A stretch of DNA of 64,000 nt from Psychroserpens burtonensis DSM 12212 (lineage in GTDB: Bacteria > Bacteroidota > Bacteroidia > Flavobacteriales > Flavobacteriaceae). Positions 36,146 through 45,205 of this stretch are shown here, in pieces. The position numbers and the translations under genes are program-made. The notes beneath the pieces are model-generated. The model saw only the letters and a program-made list of their open reading frames with translations. It was not told the DNA's origin and did not search any database. How positions within the stretch are numbered: the stretch's first letter is position 1; each line of letters opens with the position of its first letter. The DNA is taken from contig NZ_AUDE01000009.1 in NCBI RefSeq assembly GCF_000425305.1, positions 1-64,000 of the forward strand, written 5' to 3'.

Positions 36146-36186
36146 AAAAAGCATTCCTTCTTAAACTTTAAGAATGAATGCTTTTT
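36146..36186. terminator. 18-bp hairpin before the amidohydrolase
   Basis: An 18-bp stem with one mismatch, 36146-36163 against 36169-36186 (arm AAAAAGCATTCCTTCTTA). Its A/T-rich ends could make it work on both strands. It lies 28 bp before the amidohydrolase start. Confidence 0.55.
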
Positions 36187-36214
36187 GTATTTTTATAATC
36201 TATAAAAAAAATCA

Positions 36215-37834
36215 ATGAAAAAACTATCCATACTTATCGTATTATTCGCAATCTTCTCGTGTTCCGAAGAAAAGAAACAAGCTGATTCCATTGTCTTCAA
36301 CGCGAACATATATACTGTTAATGACACTTTTGGAAAAGCAGAAGCGTTTGCCATAAAAGACGGAAAATTCTTAGACGTAGGAACTACTAAAGCTATAAAA
36401 GCTAAATACGCATCAGTTAATAGTATCGATGCCAACGGGAAAACCATTGTACCAGGACTCATTGATGCGCATTGTCATTTTCTTGGTTTGGGTTACAACC
36501 AGCAAGCGGTAGATCTTACAGGTACTAAAAGTTTTGAGGATGTAGTGAAGCGCATTTCCGCTTTTCAGAATAAAAATCAGGTCTCTTTTATTACTGGTAG
36601 AGGTTGGGACCAGAACGATTGGGAAGTGAAAGAGTTTCCGAAGAAAACATTATTAGATAAATTATTTCCCAACACACCTATGGCATTGACACGTGTTGAT
36701 GGTCACGCCATTTTATGTAATCAAGCAGCCTTGGATTTAGGCAAGGTAACAGCAGATAGTAAGATAGTAGGAGGAGAAGTTGTTTTAGAAAACGGAGTGC
36801 TCACAGGTGTCTTAATTGATAATGCCGAAAATTTAGTGATGAACTATTGGCCAAAACCGTCTCGTGAGGATGCTGTAAAAGCATTACTCGCTGCGCAAGA
36901 TATTTGTTTTGATTTGGGGTTGACAACAGTTGATGATGCTGGCTTAAGCCAAGAATCTATAGCACTTGTTGATAGCTTACAACAATCTGGCGATTTGAAA
37001 ATGCGCGTGTACGCTATGGTGTCATTTACGCCAGATAATTTAGAGTACTATTTAGAGAAAGGTATTACAAAAACGGATAGATTAAACGTACGTTCATTTA
37101 AGTTTTATGCCGATGGCGCATTAGGGTCGAGAGGTGCTATGTTAAGAGAACCGTATAGTGATAAAGAGAATCACTTTGGATTATTAGTTACGGATTTACA
37201 AACGTTTAATCGGGCGGCACAGAGAATTGCAAATTCTGAATTTCAAATGAATACCCATGCTATTGGAGATAGTTCTAATCATGCAGTTTTAAGGACTTAT
37301 AATAAAGTGTTGGGTGGTAAAAATGATAGACGATGGCGTGTAGAACATGCGCAAGTGGTGTCTCCTGAAGATTTTGAATTGTATGAAAATGTGATGCCAT
37401 CAATCCAACCAACGCATGCAACTAGTGATATGTATTGGGCAGAAGAGCGATTGGGAGAAGAACGTATTAAAGGCGCTTATGCGTATAAACAATTGTTGAA
37501 TGCTTATGGAAAAGTAGCTTTAGGAACCGATTTTCCGGTGGAGCAAGTAAGTCCGTTTTTGACTTTTTATGCAGCGGTTGCTAGACAAGATTTGGAGCAG
37601 TTTCCTGAAGGTGGATTTCAGAAAAAAAACGGATTGTCAAGAGAAGAAACCTTAAAAGGAATGACTATTTGGGCAGCCTATTCGAATTTTGAAGAGAACG
37701 AAAAGGGAAGTATAGAATCTGGTAAATTTGCAGATTTCATCATTTTGGATAAAGATATCATGACGGTTGACCAAAAGGAGATTCCTAAGATTAAGGTGGA
37801 GCAGACTTTTGTTGGAGGTGAGAAACTTAAATAA
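36215..37834 (+). CDS. Amidohydrolase family lipoprotein (YtcJ-like)
   Basis: 539 aa with a lipobox (LFAIFSC at about 10-16). The metal-dependent hydrolase domain has GLIDAHCHFLGLG (HxH), THAIGDSSNH, ALGTDFP and a C-terminal KTIEESGKFADFIILDKD-like end seen in EKGSIESGKFADFIILDKD. The layout is that of YtcJ/amidohydrolase 3 enzymes. The substrate is unknown; the lipid anchor places it in the periplasm or on the outer membrane. It is followed by a small secreted protein 11 nt later. Confidence 0.85.
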   Translation: MKKLSILIVLFAIFSCSEEKKQADSIVFNANIYTVNDTFGKAEAFAIKDGKFLDVGTTKAIKAKYASVNSIDANGKTIVPGLIDAHCHFLGLGYNQQAVDLTGTKSFEDVVKRISAFQNKNQVSFITGRGWDQNDWEVKEFPKKTLLDKLFPNTPMALTRVDGHAILCNQAALDLGKVTADSKIVGGEVVLENGVLTGVLIDNAENLVMNYWPKPSREDAVKALLAAQDICFDLGLTTVDDAGLSQESIALVDSLQQSGDLKMRVYAMVSFTPDNLEYYLEKGITKTDRLNVRSFKFYADGALGSRGAMLREPYSDKENHFGLLVTDLQTFNRAAQRIANSEFQMNTHAIGDSSNHAVLRTYNKVLGGKNDRRWRVEHAQVVSPEDFELYENVMPSIQPTHATSDMYWAEERLGEERIKGAYAYKQLLNAYGKVALGTDFPVEQVSPFLTFYAAVARQDLEQFPEGGFQKKNGLSREETLKGMTIWAAYSNFEENEKGSIESGKFADFIILDKDIMTVDQKEIPKIKVEQTFVGGEKLK

Positions 37835-37845
37835 AATAGAGTCAA

Positions 37846-38466
37846 ATGATCAAACGAATTTTAGTAATTATAATACTACTTGGGTCTTTTAATGTGAGTG
37901 CTCAGTATGATGATTGGAGTACGGGAGAAATATTCCTTAAAGATGGCACGACCTTAAAAGGTTTAGTGCGATTTCCATATATACAAAAAGATATGCCTTT
38001 TTCTGGTAAAGAGAAGTTGAGGTATAAAACGGAGCGCAATAAACCGAGTAAAAAAATTGCAGCCAAGGATATTGATAAGGTGCTTTTAAATATTACGTAT
38101 TCTAAAAAAGTAAAAGGTAAACGAATTAAAAAAGAACGTGAAGCCATCTTTATTTCAATAAGTAGAAATAAAAAAAATAGCAAGTTTGGTTTTGCAGAAT
38201 TGGTGATTGATGGTCAAGTCAAATTGGTAAGGCGCGCCGTGTTTAATAGTTCTGGTCAAAGAATGGAAACACTCACAGAATCTTTGTTTGTAAGAGATAA
38301 TGACATGGCTATTCCTTTTAATTATACAGAACTAAAATCATTTAAAAAACGAGCCAAAGCTTATTTTGAAGATTGTCCAGAGCTGGTTTATAAAATTGAA
38401 AATGAGACTTTTAAAATAAAGGATTTAGTTAAAATCGCAGCGTTTTATAACTCTAGTTGTTTTTAA
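37846..38466 (+). CDS. Secreted hypothetical protein, 206 aa
   Basis: A signal peptide (MIKRILVIIILLGSFNVSAQ) followed by a soluble, lysine-rich domain with GEIFLKDGTTLKGLVRF near the start. No known family is recognised. Its start lies 11 nt after the amidohydrolase stop, so they are probably co-transcribed. Confidence 0.6.
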   Translation: MIKRILVIIILLGSFNVSAQYDDWSTGEIFLKDGTTLKGLVRFPYIQKDMPFSGKEKLRYKTERNKPSKKIAAKDIDKVLLNITYSKKVKGKRIKKEREAIFISISRNKKNSKFGFAELVIDGQVKLVRRAVFNSSGQRMETLTESLFVRDNDMAIPFNYTELKSFKKRAKAYFEDCPELVYKIENETFKIKDLVKIAAFYNSSCF

Positions 38467-38489
38467 AATTATTTTCAGTGTCTTTTGTT

Positions 38490-39197
38490 TTACAGCTCCT
38501 GTACAACAATTCTGACCAAAAAATCAAAGTGCTCACCATCTAGTATTTTTTTACAGTGTAATCCAACAGCTTCACAAGCAAATTGCAGGCGCTCAAAATC
38601 TATATACAGCCATTTCATTGGTTCCTCTTTTTCACCTTTATAGCTTAGAAAATAATCTAATTCTCCATAATAATTGGCGTTGGTATCTATCCAAAGTCCG
38701 CCGTCGTCGTCCTCATACATGTATTGAATATCTGAAGAGTCTATCAAAATTTGACCTTTTGGTTTTAGTAATGACTTTAAATGATTAAGATATTTAGAGA
38801 CTTGAGACACCTCTTGGAAAATTCCAGTACCATTCATTAATAAAAGAATAGTATCAAATGTTTCTGTTTCTTCGAGTAGGTCTTTGCGCTCAACAGTCTT
38901 TACGCCTCGTTTTTTAGCAACAGCTACAGCACCTTCAGACACATCAATAGCTTTAACACGAATGCCTTTGTCTTGAAGATACAAACTATGACTTCCTGAG
39001 CCACAACCAACGTCTAAAACGTTTCCTTTTACTAACTGTAATGCCTTTTGTTCTAGTTTGGGCATTTCCGAATAACTTCGGAAAAGATAAGGAAGCGGTA
39101 ACTCATCTTCACCAGAAATATTAGTCGAGGTGATGAGGTCTTCGGTATAATTATTGTTGTTGAAATCTTGTAAGGCTTTCCCGAAAAGGTCTTTCAT
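38490..39197 (-). CDS. Class I SAM-dependent methyltransferase
   Basis: From ATG 39197 (MKDLFGKALQDFNNNNYTEDL) 235 aa. Motif I is VKGNVLDVGCGSGSHSLYLQDKG, followed by VKAIDVSEGAVAVAKKRG and FDTILLLMNGTGIFQEV. I use ATG 39197 because a longer frame up to 39290 would run into the divergent gene at 39217. The gap between the two divergent starts is 19 bp. The substrate is unknown. Confidence 0.8.
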   Translation of the reverse strand: MKDLFGKALQDFNNNNYTEDLITSTNISGEDELPLPYLFRSYSEMPKLEQKALQLVKGNVLDVGCGSGSHSLYLQDKGIRVKAIDVSEGAVAVAKKRGVKTVERKDLLEETETFDTILLLMNGTGIFQEVSQVSKYLNHLKSLLKPKGQILIDSSDIQYMYEDDDGGLWIDTNANYYGELDYFLSYKGEKEEPMKWLYIDFERLQFACEAVGLHCKKILDGEHFDFLVRIVVQEL

Positions 39198-39216
39198 AAA
39201 GTAGTATTTTTGTGTT

Positions 39217-39708
39217 ATGCAAGACTTCATAAATAATCTTCCAAAGCTCGCCAAAGATAAGCATAAGGAAAATAAAACCTTCTTTGCCAAGCTTAAAAAA
39301 AAGCCGCCAAAGCAATTGGATTATTTAATGCAGGAACTTCATGAAACAGAATTTGAGCGCACAGACTGCTTAGATTGCGCCAATTGCTGTAAAACCACAG
39401 GACCATTATTTACAACAAAAGATATTGAGCGTATTGCCAAGTTTTTTAAAATGAAGCAGCAGCAATTTATTGATACGTATTTGCACTTGGATGACGAGAA
39501 TGATTATGTGTTACAATCTGTCCCTTGTACATTTTTAGGTGCAGATAATTATTGCTCCATTTATGATGTGAGACCTAAGGCTTGTAGTGAGTTTCCACAT
39601 ACAGATAGAAAGAAATTTCAACAAATATCAAATTTAACGCTAAAAAATGTAGCTATCTGTCCAGCTGCTTTCAATATTGTGGAAGCCATGAAACAACGCA
39701 TAAAATAA
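39217..39708 (+). CDS. YkgJ family cysteine-cluster protein
   Basis: 163 aa. The Cys cluster ERTDCLDCANCCKTTGP (Cys51, 54, 57, 58) and CSIYDVRPKACSEFPH are the two halves of the Zn/Fe-S binding pattern CxxCxxCC...CxxYxxRPxxCxxFP. YkgJ proteins are thought to bind a metal or Fe-S cluster. It heads a forward run of genes to 41463, with small gaps (11 and 1 nt). Confidence 0.85.
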   Translation: MQDFINNLPKLAKDKHKENKTFFAKLKKKPPKQLDYLMQELHETEFERTDCLDCANCCKTTGPLFTTKDIERIAKFFKMKQQQFIDTYLHLDDENDYVLQSVPCTFLGADNYCSIYDVRPKACSEFPHTDRKKFQQISNLTLKNVAICPAAFNIVEAMKQRIK

Positions 39709-39719
39709 AACTATTTATT

Positions 39720-40622
39720 ATGAAAAGAATTTTTCTTATTGTCCTATTGGTACTACCATCTCTTTCTTTTTGCCAGTCAAATGATTGGTTGACCTCATTA
39801 GATGCTGCTAAGCGTTTGGCCTTAGTACAAGATAAAATGGTACTCATGATTTGGGAGGAAGCTGCCTTTGTGCCTCTCCCAGTTACTTTAAAAGACGATA
39901 ATGGAAAACAAGTATTTATTGATGATTTATTTGAAAATCAGATTTTAATTAATTTGCTCCGTGATTATTTTATTCTCGTTAAAGTTAATGAACAGGAATA
40001 TGAGGAGCTTTTTCAAGCTATAAAAAACAAACGATCTACAACCTACATTAATAAATTTAATGATGATTCTATAAAAATATTGGATGTCAATGGTATCATC
40101 GTTAATTCAAACAAGGAGCCCTATAGAGAATTTTTAAATCTTACAAAATTCATTATAAAATATGATATCAATACTAGTTTTATAAAAGCAGAATTGACGA
40201 GTTACCGCAACCAACAAAACTTTGAAACTACTTTGAGTTTAGCCTCAAAATATATTGAACTTGCTATATTCACTATTGAATCTGCACGACAAGACATCAT
40301 TACATTGTCAAATATTTATCTAGACGAAGCTCAAAATCATCTTTTAAATGATACCATAGAAAATAAATTAGCAGTGATACGGAAAATAGAACTCCTAAAA
40401 ATTAAGCAACAACTTATTTTAAATAGGCCTAGAAAAGTATTAAGGCAACTCAAACGCATTGACGATATAAAAGCAGATACTGCGAACGAAGAGCTAGTTG
40501 CATTTTTATATGTAACAGCATACAGAATTTTAAAAGATGAAGATAATGCTGCGCCATGGCGAAGTAAAGTTTCTTTAATAAATTTGAAAAAATCAAATCA
40601 AATTATTAGTAACAATAATTAA
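39720..40622 (+). CDS. Secreted thioredoxin-fold-like protein, 300 aa
   Basis: A signal peptide (MKRIFLIVLLVLPSLSFC) precedes SNDWLTSLDAAKRLALVQDKMVLMIWEEAAF, which resembles the start of the DUF255/thioredoxin-like proteins (WL...A...A..E.K..L). No CxxC is seen. The remaining 200 residues are helical. I cannot name a function. It is in the forward unit between ykgJ-like and the desaturase-like gene. Confidence 0.55.
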   Translation: MKRIFLIVLLVLPSLSFCQSNDWLTSLDAAKRLALVQDKMVLMIWEEAAFVPLPVTLKDDNGKQVFIDDLFENQILINLLRDYFILVKVNEQEYEELFQAIKNKRSTTYINKFNDDSIKILDVNGIIVNSNKEPYREFLNLTKFIIKYDINTSFIKAELTSYRNQQNFETTLSLASKYIELAIFTIESARQDIITLSNIYLDEAQNHLLNDTIENKLAVIRKIELLKIKQQLILNRPRKVLRQLKRIDDIKADTANEELVAFLYVTAYRILKDEDNAAPWRSKVSLINLKKSNQIISNNN

Positions 40623-40623
40623 T

Positions 40624-41463
40624 ATGGAAAGTATATTAAATTATTTTGAGACCATACCATCGTTGCATAGAAGTCTAATTCTTGTTGGTGGACTCACATT
40701 ATTTTGGTTACTGGAAGGCACATTGCCATTATTTAATTTTAACTACAAAAAATGGAAACATGCAGTTCCTAATTTGTTTTTCACACTCACTACCATTATT
40801 GTTAATTTTGGTTTAGCCTTTTTGTTGTTAGGAACAGCTCAGTGGGTTGAGGATACAAAATTTGGAATCATCAATTGGATTCCAAATCTCCCACTTTGGG
40901 CTTATGTTTTACTTGGTGTTTTGTTACTCGATCTTATAGGTGCTTATTTAGCGCATTATGTGGAGCATAAGGTCAAACCATTATGGGTGGTGCATTTAGT
41001 ACATCATTCAGATCATAACGTAGACACTACAACAGCAAATAGACATCATCCCTTAGAGAGTATTATTCGGTTTTCTTTTACCTTATTAGGTGTTATAATT
41101 GTTGGTGTACCAATTGCTATTGTGTTTTTGTACCAATCGCTATCGCTAATTGCTACACAATTTAGTCATGCTAATATTAAGCTGCCTAAAAAGCTAGATA
41201 AAGCTATGAGTTATGTTTTTATTTCACCAGATATGCACAAGGTGCATCATCATTACAAATTACCTTATACAGATTCCAATTATGGAAATATCTTTTCTAT
41301 ATGGGATCGTCTATTTGGGACATTTATGACCTTAGAAAGGGAATCAATAATTTATGGTGTAGATACATTTCCAGATGAAGAGGCTAATGGTAAAATTGGA
41401 GAGCTTCTAAAACAACCGTTTCATAAGTATAGAAAGCCTTCAATCACAAACGCTCCAGAGTAA
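40624..41463 (+). CDS. Sterol desaturase / fatty acid hydroxylase family protein
   Basis: 279 aa integral membrane di-iron enzyme with about four membrane segments. The eight-His motif is present: AHYVEH, VHLVHHSDH, NRHHPLE and MHKVHHHY. It would hydroxylate or desaturate a lipid in the inner membrane. The start lies 1 nt after the previous stop. Confidence 0.9.
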   Translation: MESILNYFETIPSLHRSLILVGGLTLFWLLEGTLPLFNFNYKKWKHAVPNLFFTLTTIIVNFGLAFLLLGTAQWVEDTKFGIINWIPNLPLWAYVLLGVLLLDLIGAYLAHYVEHKVKPLWVVHLVHHSDHNVDTTTANRHHPLESIIRFSFTLLGVIIVGVPIAIVFLYQSLSLIATQFSHANIKLPKKLDKAMSYVFISPDMHKVHHHYKLPYTDSNYGNIFSIWDRLFGTFMTLERESIIYGVDTFPDEEANGKIGELLKQPFHKYRKPSITNAPE

Positions 41464-41479
41464 ATATATCTTATATGTT

Positions 41480-41501
41480 ACTATTGCTAACAATAGTTTT
41501 A
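41480..41501 (+). terminator. Terminator-like hairpin after the desaturase gene
   Basis: ACTATTG-CTAA-CAATAGT followed by TTT. Stem 7 bp, AT-rich. Confidence 0.45.
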
Positions 41502-41704
41502 GATAAATACATAAATCGTAGAGTCAAAGAAAGATTATAAAACGACTTATTTTGGTGTTAAGATTACAGAAAAAGTCCATACTTCGGTTTTATTTACCGT
41601 TGGTGGATTATTTTGTTAGCCATCCAAAAAAGAAGTTAGTTTTGCTCTCGGGATTATAAAAAAGCTATTTATTCAATATTGTTGACGTTAACCAACGTTT
41701 ATAT

Positions 41705-42112
41705 ATGAGAATAGTATTATTTGTAATCTTTTTTAGTTTAATCACGTCACTAAACTATACTGCACAAGCCCAAGTCGATCTCGCTAAATTAGAGAAAAAT
41801 GTTAATATTAGAGCTAAAGGGCTAATCCATAATCTTAATACAACTAAAGATACATTAGTACTTAAAAGCGACTCGCTTATCAATAAATTATACTCAGTAA
41901 GTATGGCACATGAGCGTGAGATTGATATGAGTATCAATAAAACGTTTGTAAAAATTCCATTAGATCAATTAAGTAAAGGAAAGCATGTGTTCGTAGCTGT
42001 GCAGTCGTCTATGCGAATTGTATTTGTAGTTAAGATTTTGAGAGAGGATAAAGATACGCTCTTGGCAATGGCAAATGATGAGGAATTGGTTGCAAAGAAT
42101 GAGAAGGAGTAA
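41705..42112 (+). CDS. Small secreted protein, 135 aa, unknown
   Basis: A signal peptide (MRIVLFVIFFSLITSLNYTAQAQ) and a short soluble domain with LDQLSKGKHVFVAVQSSMRIVFVVKIL. No family recognised. It stands alone with its own upstream region of about 240 bp. Confidence 0.6.
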   Translation: MRIVLFVIFFSLITSLNYTAQAQVDLAKLEKNVNIRAKGLIHNLNTTKDTLVLKSDSLINKLYSVSMAHEREIDMSINKTFVKIPLDQLSKGKHVFVAVQSSMRIVFVVKILREDKDTLLAMANDEELVAKNEKE

Positions 42113-42305
42113 TACTTTAATTAGTTTTCATTCCACTCCAAAGAGTAGCAAAAGAAATGATTATTACTAGGATTTAGTAAATATTAAATTGGATATAACG
42201 ATTACTGCGAAAAATAGAATAGCGTTTGGCACCAGTAAGAATAATAATTATAAAGGTTTTGTATAATTAGAATTTTCGAATTTCCACAATGTGCCATTTT
42301 TCAGA

Positions 42306-43580
42306 TTATTCATAAATCAAATACATGCCACGTACCTTTTTAAAGGTATTCAGACCATCAGCCCAAGTCTCTCTAATCTCTTGTTCAGAAACACCAGATT
42401 CAATCTGTATTTGTAATGCTTTTGTCCCAGCTAGATTCGTAAAGAAAGTATTAAAAAATACTTTTTTATCAATTGAGTTTTGGTACGCTTTAATCAAATA
42501 ACTTAAATCTAATTGGTTGAGATCTTTACGTGTACTTAAATCTTCACCATAACACAGTACACCATCGTGTTTTGGATATTTAGAACCGTCATTTGGCATT
42601 GGGATATATTTAAAATTATAAACAGTTTTATCTAAATATGGACTCCCATAAATCTGAAATTGCTTAGAGGTACCTCGCCCTGCATTTACATTCGTGCCTT
42701 CAAAAAAGCAAAGGCTAGGATAGAGATTAATTGATTTTGCGTTTGGTAAGTTAGGCGACGGCTTTATGGGTAAATTATAGGTGTTATCATGTTTGTAATT
42801 TTGCATCTCTATTACTGTAAGATCACACGTAATTTGGTTGTCTAACCAACCTTGACCATTAATCATTTTGGCATATTCTCCAATCGTCATTCCGTGAACT
42901 ACAGGTATTGGGTGCATCCCAACAAAACTTTTGTGCTTTGGTTCTAAAATAGGACCGTCAATATAATTTCCATTTGGATTTGGTCTGTCTAAAATCATAA
43001 CTGGGATATTTGCTTCTGCACAAGCTTCCATAACATAATGCAAACTTGAAATATAGGTGTAGAATCGAGCTCCAACATCTTGGATGTCAAAAATAACGAC
43101 GTCTAAATCTGCTAATTGCTCAGGTGATGGTTTTTTGTTTTTTCCGTAAAGAGATATAATGGGTAGGTTGGTTTTTGTGTCAATACCGTCTTTTACCAGT
43201 TCACCAGCATCTGCTTCGCCTCTAAACCCATGCTCTGGAGCGAATACTTTCTTGATGTTGACGTTGCGTTGTAATAAACTATCAACTAGGTGGGTGTAAC
43301 TGTCTTTGCGAGTAGTTTTTTGCGACGGGGTAATCTTGTTAAATATAACACTAGTTTGATTCGCAACAATACCCACACGTTTCCCTTTTAGCAAGGGCAA
43401 GTAATTATCTATTTGATGAGCACCGACAATGATTTTGTCATTGAATTGTGATATACTGTCATCTTGAACTTGTTTTAGGATCTCATTATTTTTAGCAGAA
43501 TCATCTTTAGATTTTGAACCACAAGAAATCAACACTAAAACAAACCCTATAATTATCGGGAAAACCCTATTTTTGAACAT
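42306..43580 (-). CDS. DUF1343 / NamZ-type exo-beta-N-acetylmuramidase lipoprotein
   Basis: From ATG 43580 (MFKNRVFPIIIGFVLVLISC) 424 aa, with the lipobox LVLISC followed by GSKSKDD. The mature part follows the DUF1343 pattern: KRVGIVANQTSV, FAPEHGFRGEADAGE, LYGKNKKPSPEQLADLDVVIFDIQDVG, MILDRPNP, FFEGTNVNAGRGTSKQFQIYG. This family removes terminal N-acetylmuramic acid from peptidoglycan fragments. The linker after the lipobox contains NNEILKQVQDDSISQFND, which is encoded by a dispersed repeat. An upstream ATG at 43592 is possible. Confidence 0.9.
   Translation of the reverse strand: MFKNRVFPIIIGFVLVLISCGSKSKDDSAKNNEILKQVQDDSISQFNDKIIVGAHQIDNYLPLLKGKRVGIVANQTSVIFNKITPSQKTTRKDSYTHLVDSLLQRNVNIKKVFAPEHGFRGEADAGELVKDGIDTKTNLPIISLYGKNKKPSPEQLADLDVVIFDIQDVGARFYTYISSLHYVMEACAEANIPVMILDRPNPNGNYIDGPILEPKHKSFVGMHPIPVVHGMTIGEYAKMINGQGWLDNQITCDLTVIEMQNYKHDNTYNLPIKPSPNLPNAKSINLYPSLCFFEGTNVNAGRGTSKQFQIYGSPYLDKTVYNFKYIPMPNDGSKYPKHDGVLCYGEDLSTRKDLNQLDLSYLIKAYQNSIDKKVFFNTFFTNLAGTKALQIQIESGVSEQEIRETWADGLNTFKKVRGMYLIYE
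43458..43490. repeat. Dispersed repeat inside the NamZ gene
   Basis: The 33-nt stretch beginning GTCATCTTGAACTTG is 29/33 identical to the intergenic copy at 60772-60804. In the gene it codes for about 11 residues, including EILKQVQDDS, of the linker behind the lipobox. Confidence 0.7.
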
Positions 43581-43601
43581 CGATAAACGCATATAATAAT
43601 T

Positions 43602-44840
43602 TTGAATTACGAGTTTTTTATAGCTAAACGCATTATTGGTAGTAAAGCGTATAAAAGTAGTGTTTCAGCACCAATAATAAAAATTGGTATTGCAGCAATT
43701 GCCATTGGTATTGTTGTAATGCTCATAGCTATTACCACAGGCTTAGGACTTCAAAAAAAGGTGCGAGAAAAGGTAGTTGCATTTAATGGTCATATTACGA
43801 TTAATAATTATGACACTAATGAGTCCAACGAGTCTATAGTTCCTATAACTACAGATCAGGAGTTTTATCCACAATTTAATTCCGTAGAGGGAATTAAACA
43901 TATTCAAGGCGTGGCAGCAAAATTTGGTATTATACGTACCGAAACCGATTTTGAAGGCATCGTCCTCAAAGGTGTAGGTAGCGACTACGATTGGTCATAT
44001 CTTCAAGAGTTTTTAGTAGAAGGTAGTTTGCCAAAGTATGAAGGAAAGCTGAGCAATGAGGTGGTGATATCGAGCTATCTTGCTAATCGTTTAAATTTCA
44101 AAGTAGGTGATAACTTTCAAACGGTTTTTGGTAAGGAGAGTATTGATGAAATTCCTTTTCAGCGCGCCTTTGAGGTTATTGGTATTTTTAATTCCGGATT
44201 TCAAGATATTGACAAAAACTTTATGATTGGTGATTTGAGTCATATCCAACGTATGAATAAATGGAAGAATAACGAGGTTGGTAATTTTGAAGTGTACTTA
44301 GATGATTTTTCTCAGCTTTTAGAAAAAGAACAACAAATACGAGATCAAACACCATCATTCTTAGATACGCAAACCATTGAAGAAAAATTTTCAACCACGT
44401 TTGAGTGGATTAAAATTTTTGATAATAATACCTACGGAATAATCGCCATAATGATCATCGTCGCGGGAATAAACATGATTACGGCCTTGCTTGTTCTCAT
44501 TTTGGAGCGTACTCAAATGATTGGGATTCTAAAAGCCTTAGGCAGCAGCAACTGGAGTATTAGAAAAGTGTTTTTGTATAATGCGACCTATTTAATTGGT
44601 TTAGGTTTGTTTTGGGGGAATCTCATAGGCTTAGGCTTACTATTTGCTCAGCAACAGTTTGGTCTTCTAAAGTTTCCAAATCCAGAGCAATATTATGTCT
44701 CTATAATCCCCGTACATATTGGTTTGGGTGATGTTATACTTCTCAATATTGGCACCTTTGTCGCATGTTTTTTAATGCTACTGGTTCCGTCTATTATTAT
44801 CACTAAGATTTCTCCGGTTAAGGCGATTCGTTTTGAATAA
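43602..44840 (+). CDS. FtsX/LolE-like ABC transporter permease
   Basis: 412 aa. The N-terminal MNYEFFIAKRIIGSKAYKSSVSAPIIKIGIAAIAIGIVVMLIAITTG, one membrane helix, is followed by a periplasmic MacB-PCD-like domain (about residues 46-240) and three C-terminal helices with the FtsX signature around ILERTQMIGILKALGSSNWSIRKVFLYNA. The start is TTG 43602. It would work in a lipoprotein release or division-like ABC system, but no ATPase adjoins it. It is divergent from the NamZ gene (21 bp). Confidence 0.85.
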   Translation: MNYEFFIAKRIIGSKAYKSSVSAPIIKIGIAAIAIGIVVMLIAITTGLGLQKKVREKVVAFNGHITINNYDTNESNESIVPITTDQEFYPQFNSVEGIKHIQGVAAKFGIIRTETDFEGIVLKGVGSDYDWSYLQEFLVEGSLPKYEGKLSNEVVISSYLANRLNFKVGDNFQTVFGKESIDEIPFQRAFEVIGIFNSGFQDIDKNFMIGDLSHIQRMNKWKNNEVGNFEVYLDDFSQLLEKEQQIRDQTPSFLDTQTIEEKFSTTFEWIKIFDNNTYGIIAIMIIVAGINMITALLVLILERTQMIGILKALGSSNWSIRKVFLYNATYLIGLGLFWGNLIGLGLLFAQQQFGLLKFPNPEQYYVSIIPVHIGLGDVILLNIGTFVACFLMLLVPSIIITKISPVKAIRFE

Positions 44841-44886
44841 AGCCCGTTCATAGGTATTAAAATGCCTTTATTAAAGGTTTCGAAGT

Positions 44887-45010
44887 GGGCGTTACCCTTT
44901 ATCACTTTCTGTTGATAAAGCGTCAGGCTGTACGTTGTATCTTTTTTGAGAGTTCATTGCTAAAATCGCAATGGACTCTCAAAAAAGGATGTCTCTTCCA
45001 TCCTTAACGC
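44887..45010. repeat. Structured repeat, copy B, with a 20-bp hairpin
   Basis: Begins GGGCGTTACCCTTT and ends CATCCTTAACGC. GCGTTA (44889-44894) and TAACGC (45005-45010) pair. Inside are CTTTATC/GATAAAG, then GTCAGGCTGTACG, then a 20-bp hairpin 44941-44960 with 44968-44987 that is perfect apart from one G-T pair. The order of motifs is that of copy A at 4472. It could be a mobile palindromic element or a structured RNA. Confidence 0.7.
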
Positions 45011-45092
45011 GGGCCAATTCAAGAATGAAAGCTATCCAAAATTAATATAATGGCAATTAATCACAGTACTATTATTGAACTTATCCAATTAC

Positions 45093-45138
45093 GGTTGCTG
45101 AACTTGTTGAAGTATGGCTGCCGAGTTTGTTGACGTAT
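45093..45138. repeat. Two tandem degenerate 23-bp units
   Basis: Units 45093-45115 and 45116-45138 share 18 of 23 positions; both have G(G)nTGCnGA-nnTTGTTGA-nGTAT. They lie between copy B and the cysteine synthase promoter. They are of the kind dispersed in flavobacterial intergenic DNA. Confidence 0.55.
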
Positions 45139-45158
45139 AACATTTCCGTAGAAAGCAT

Positions 45159-45187
45159 TTGTAAACCTTAAGTTTTACTTACTTTTG
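45159..45187 (+). promoter_or_regulatory. Promoter of the cysteine synthase family gene
   Basis: TTG (45159-45161), an 18-bp spacer and TACTTTTG (45180-45187) match TTG-N17-23-TAnnTTTG exactly. The ATG follows 18 bp later. Confidence 0.75.
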
Positions 45188-45205
45188 TAGCGTAAAATAA
45201 GGACT

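Noticed and set aside
37902-38183. 93-aa reverse ORF within the secreted 206-aa gene
   Set aside because: Shadow of the forward frame, which has a signal peptide.
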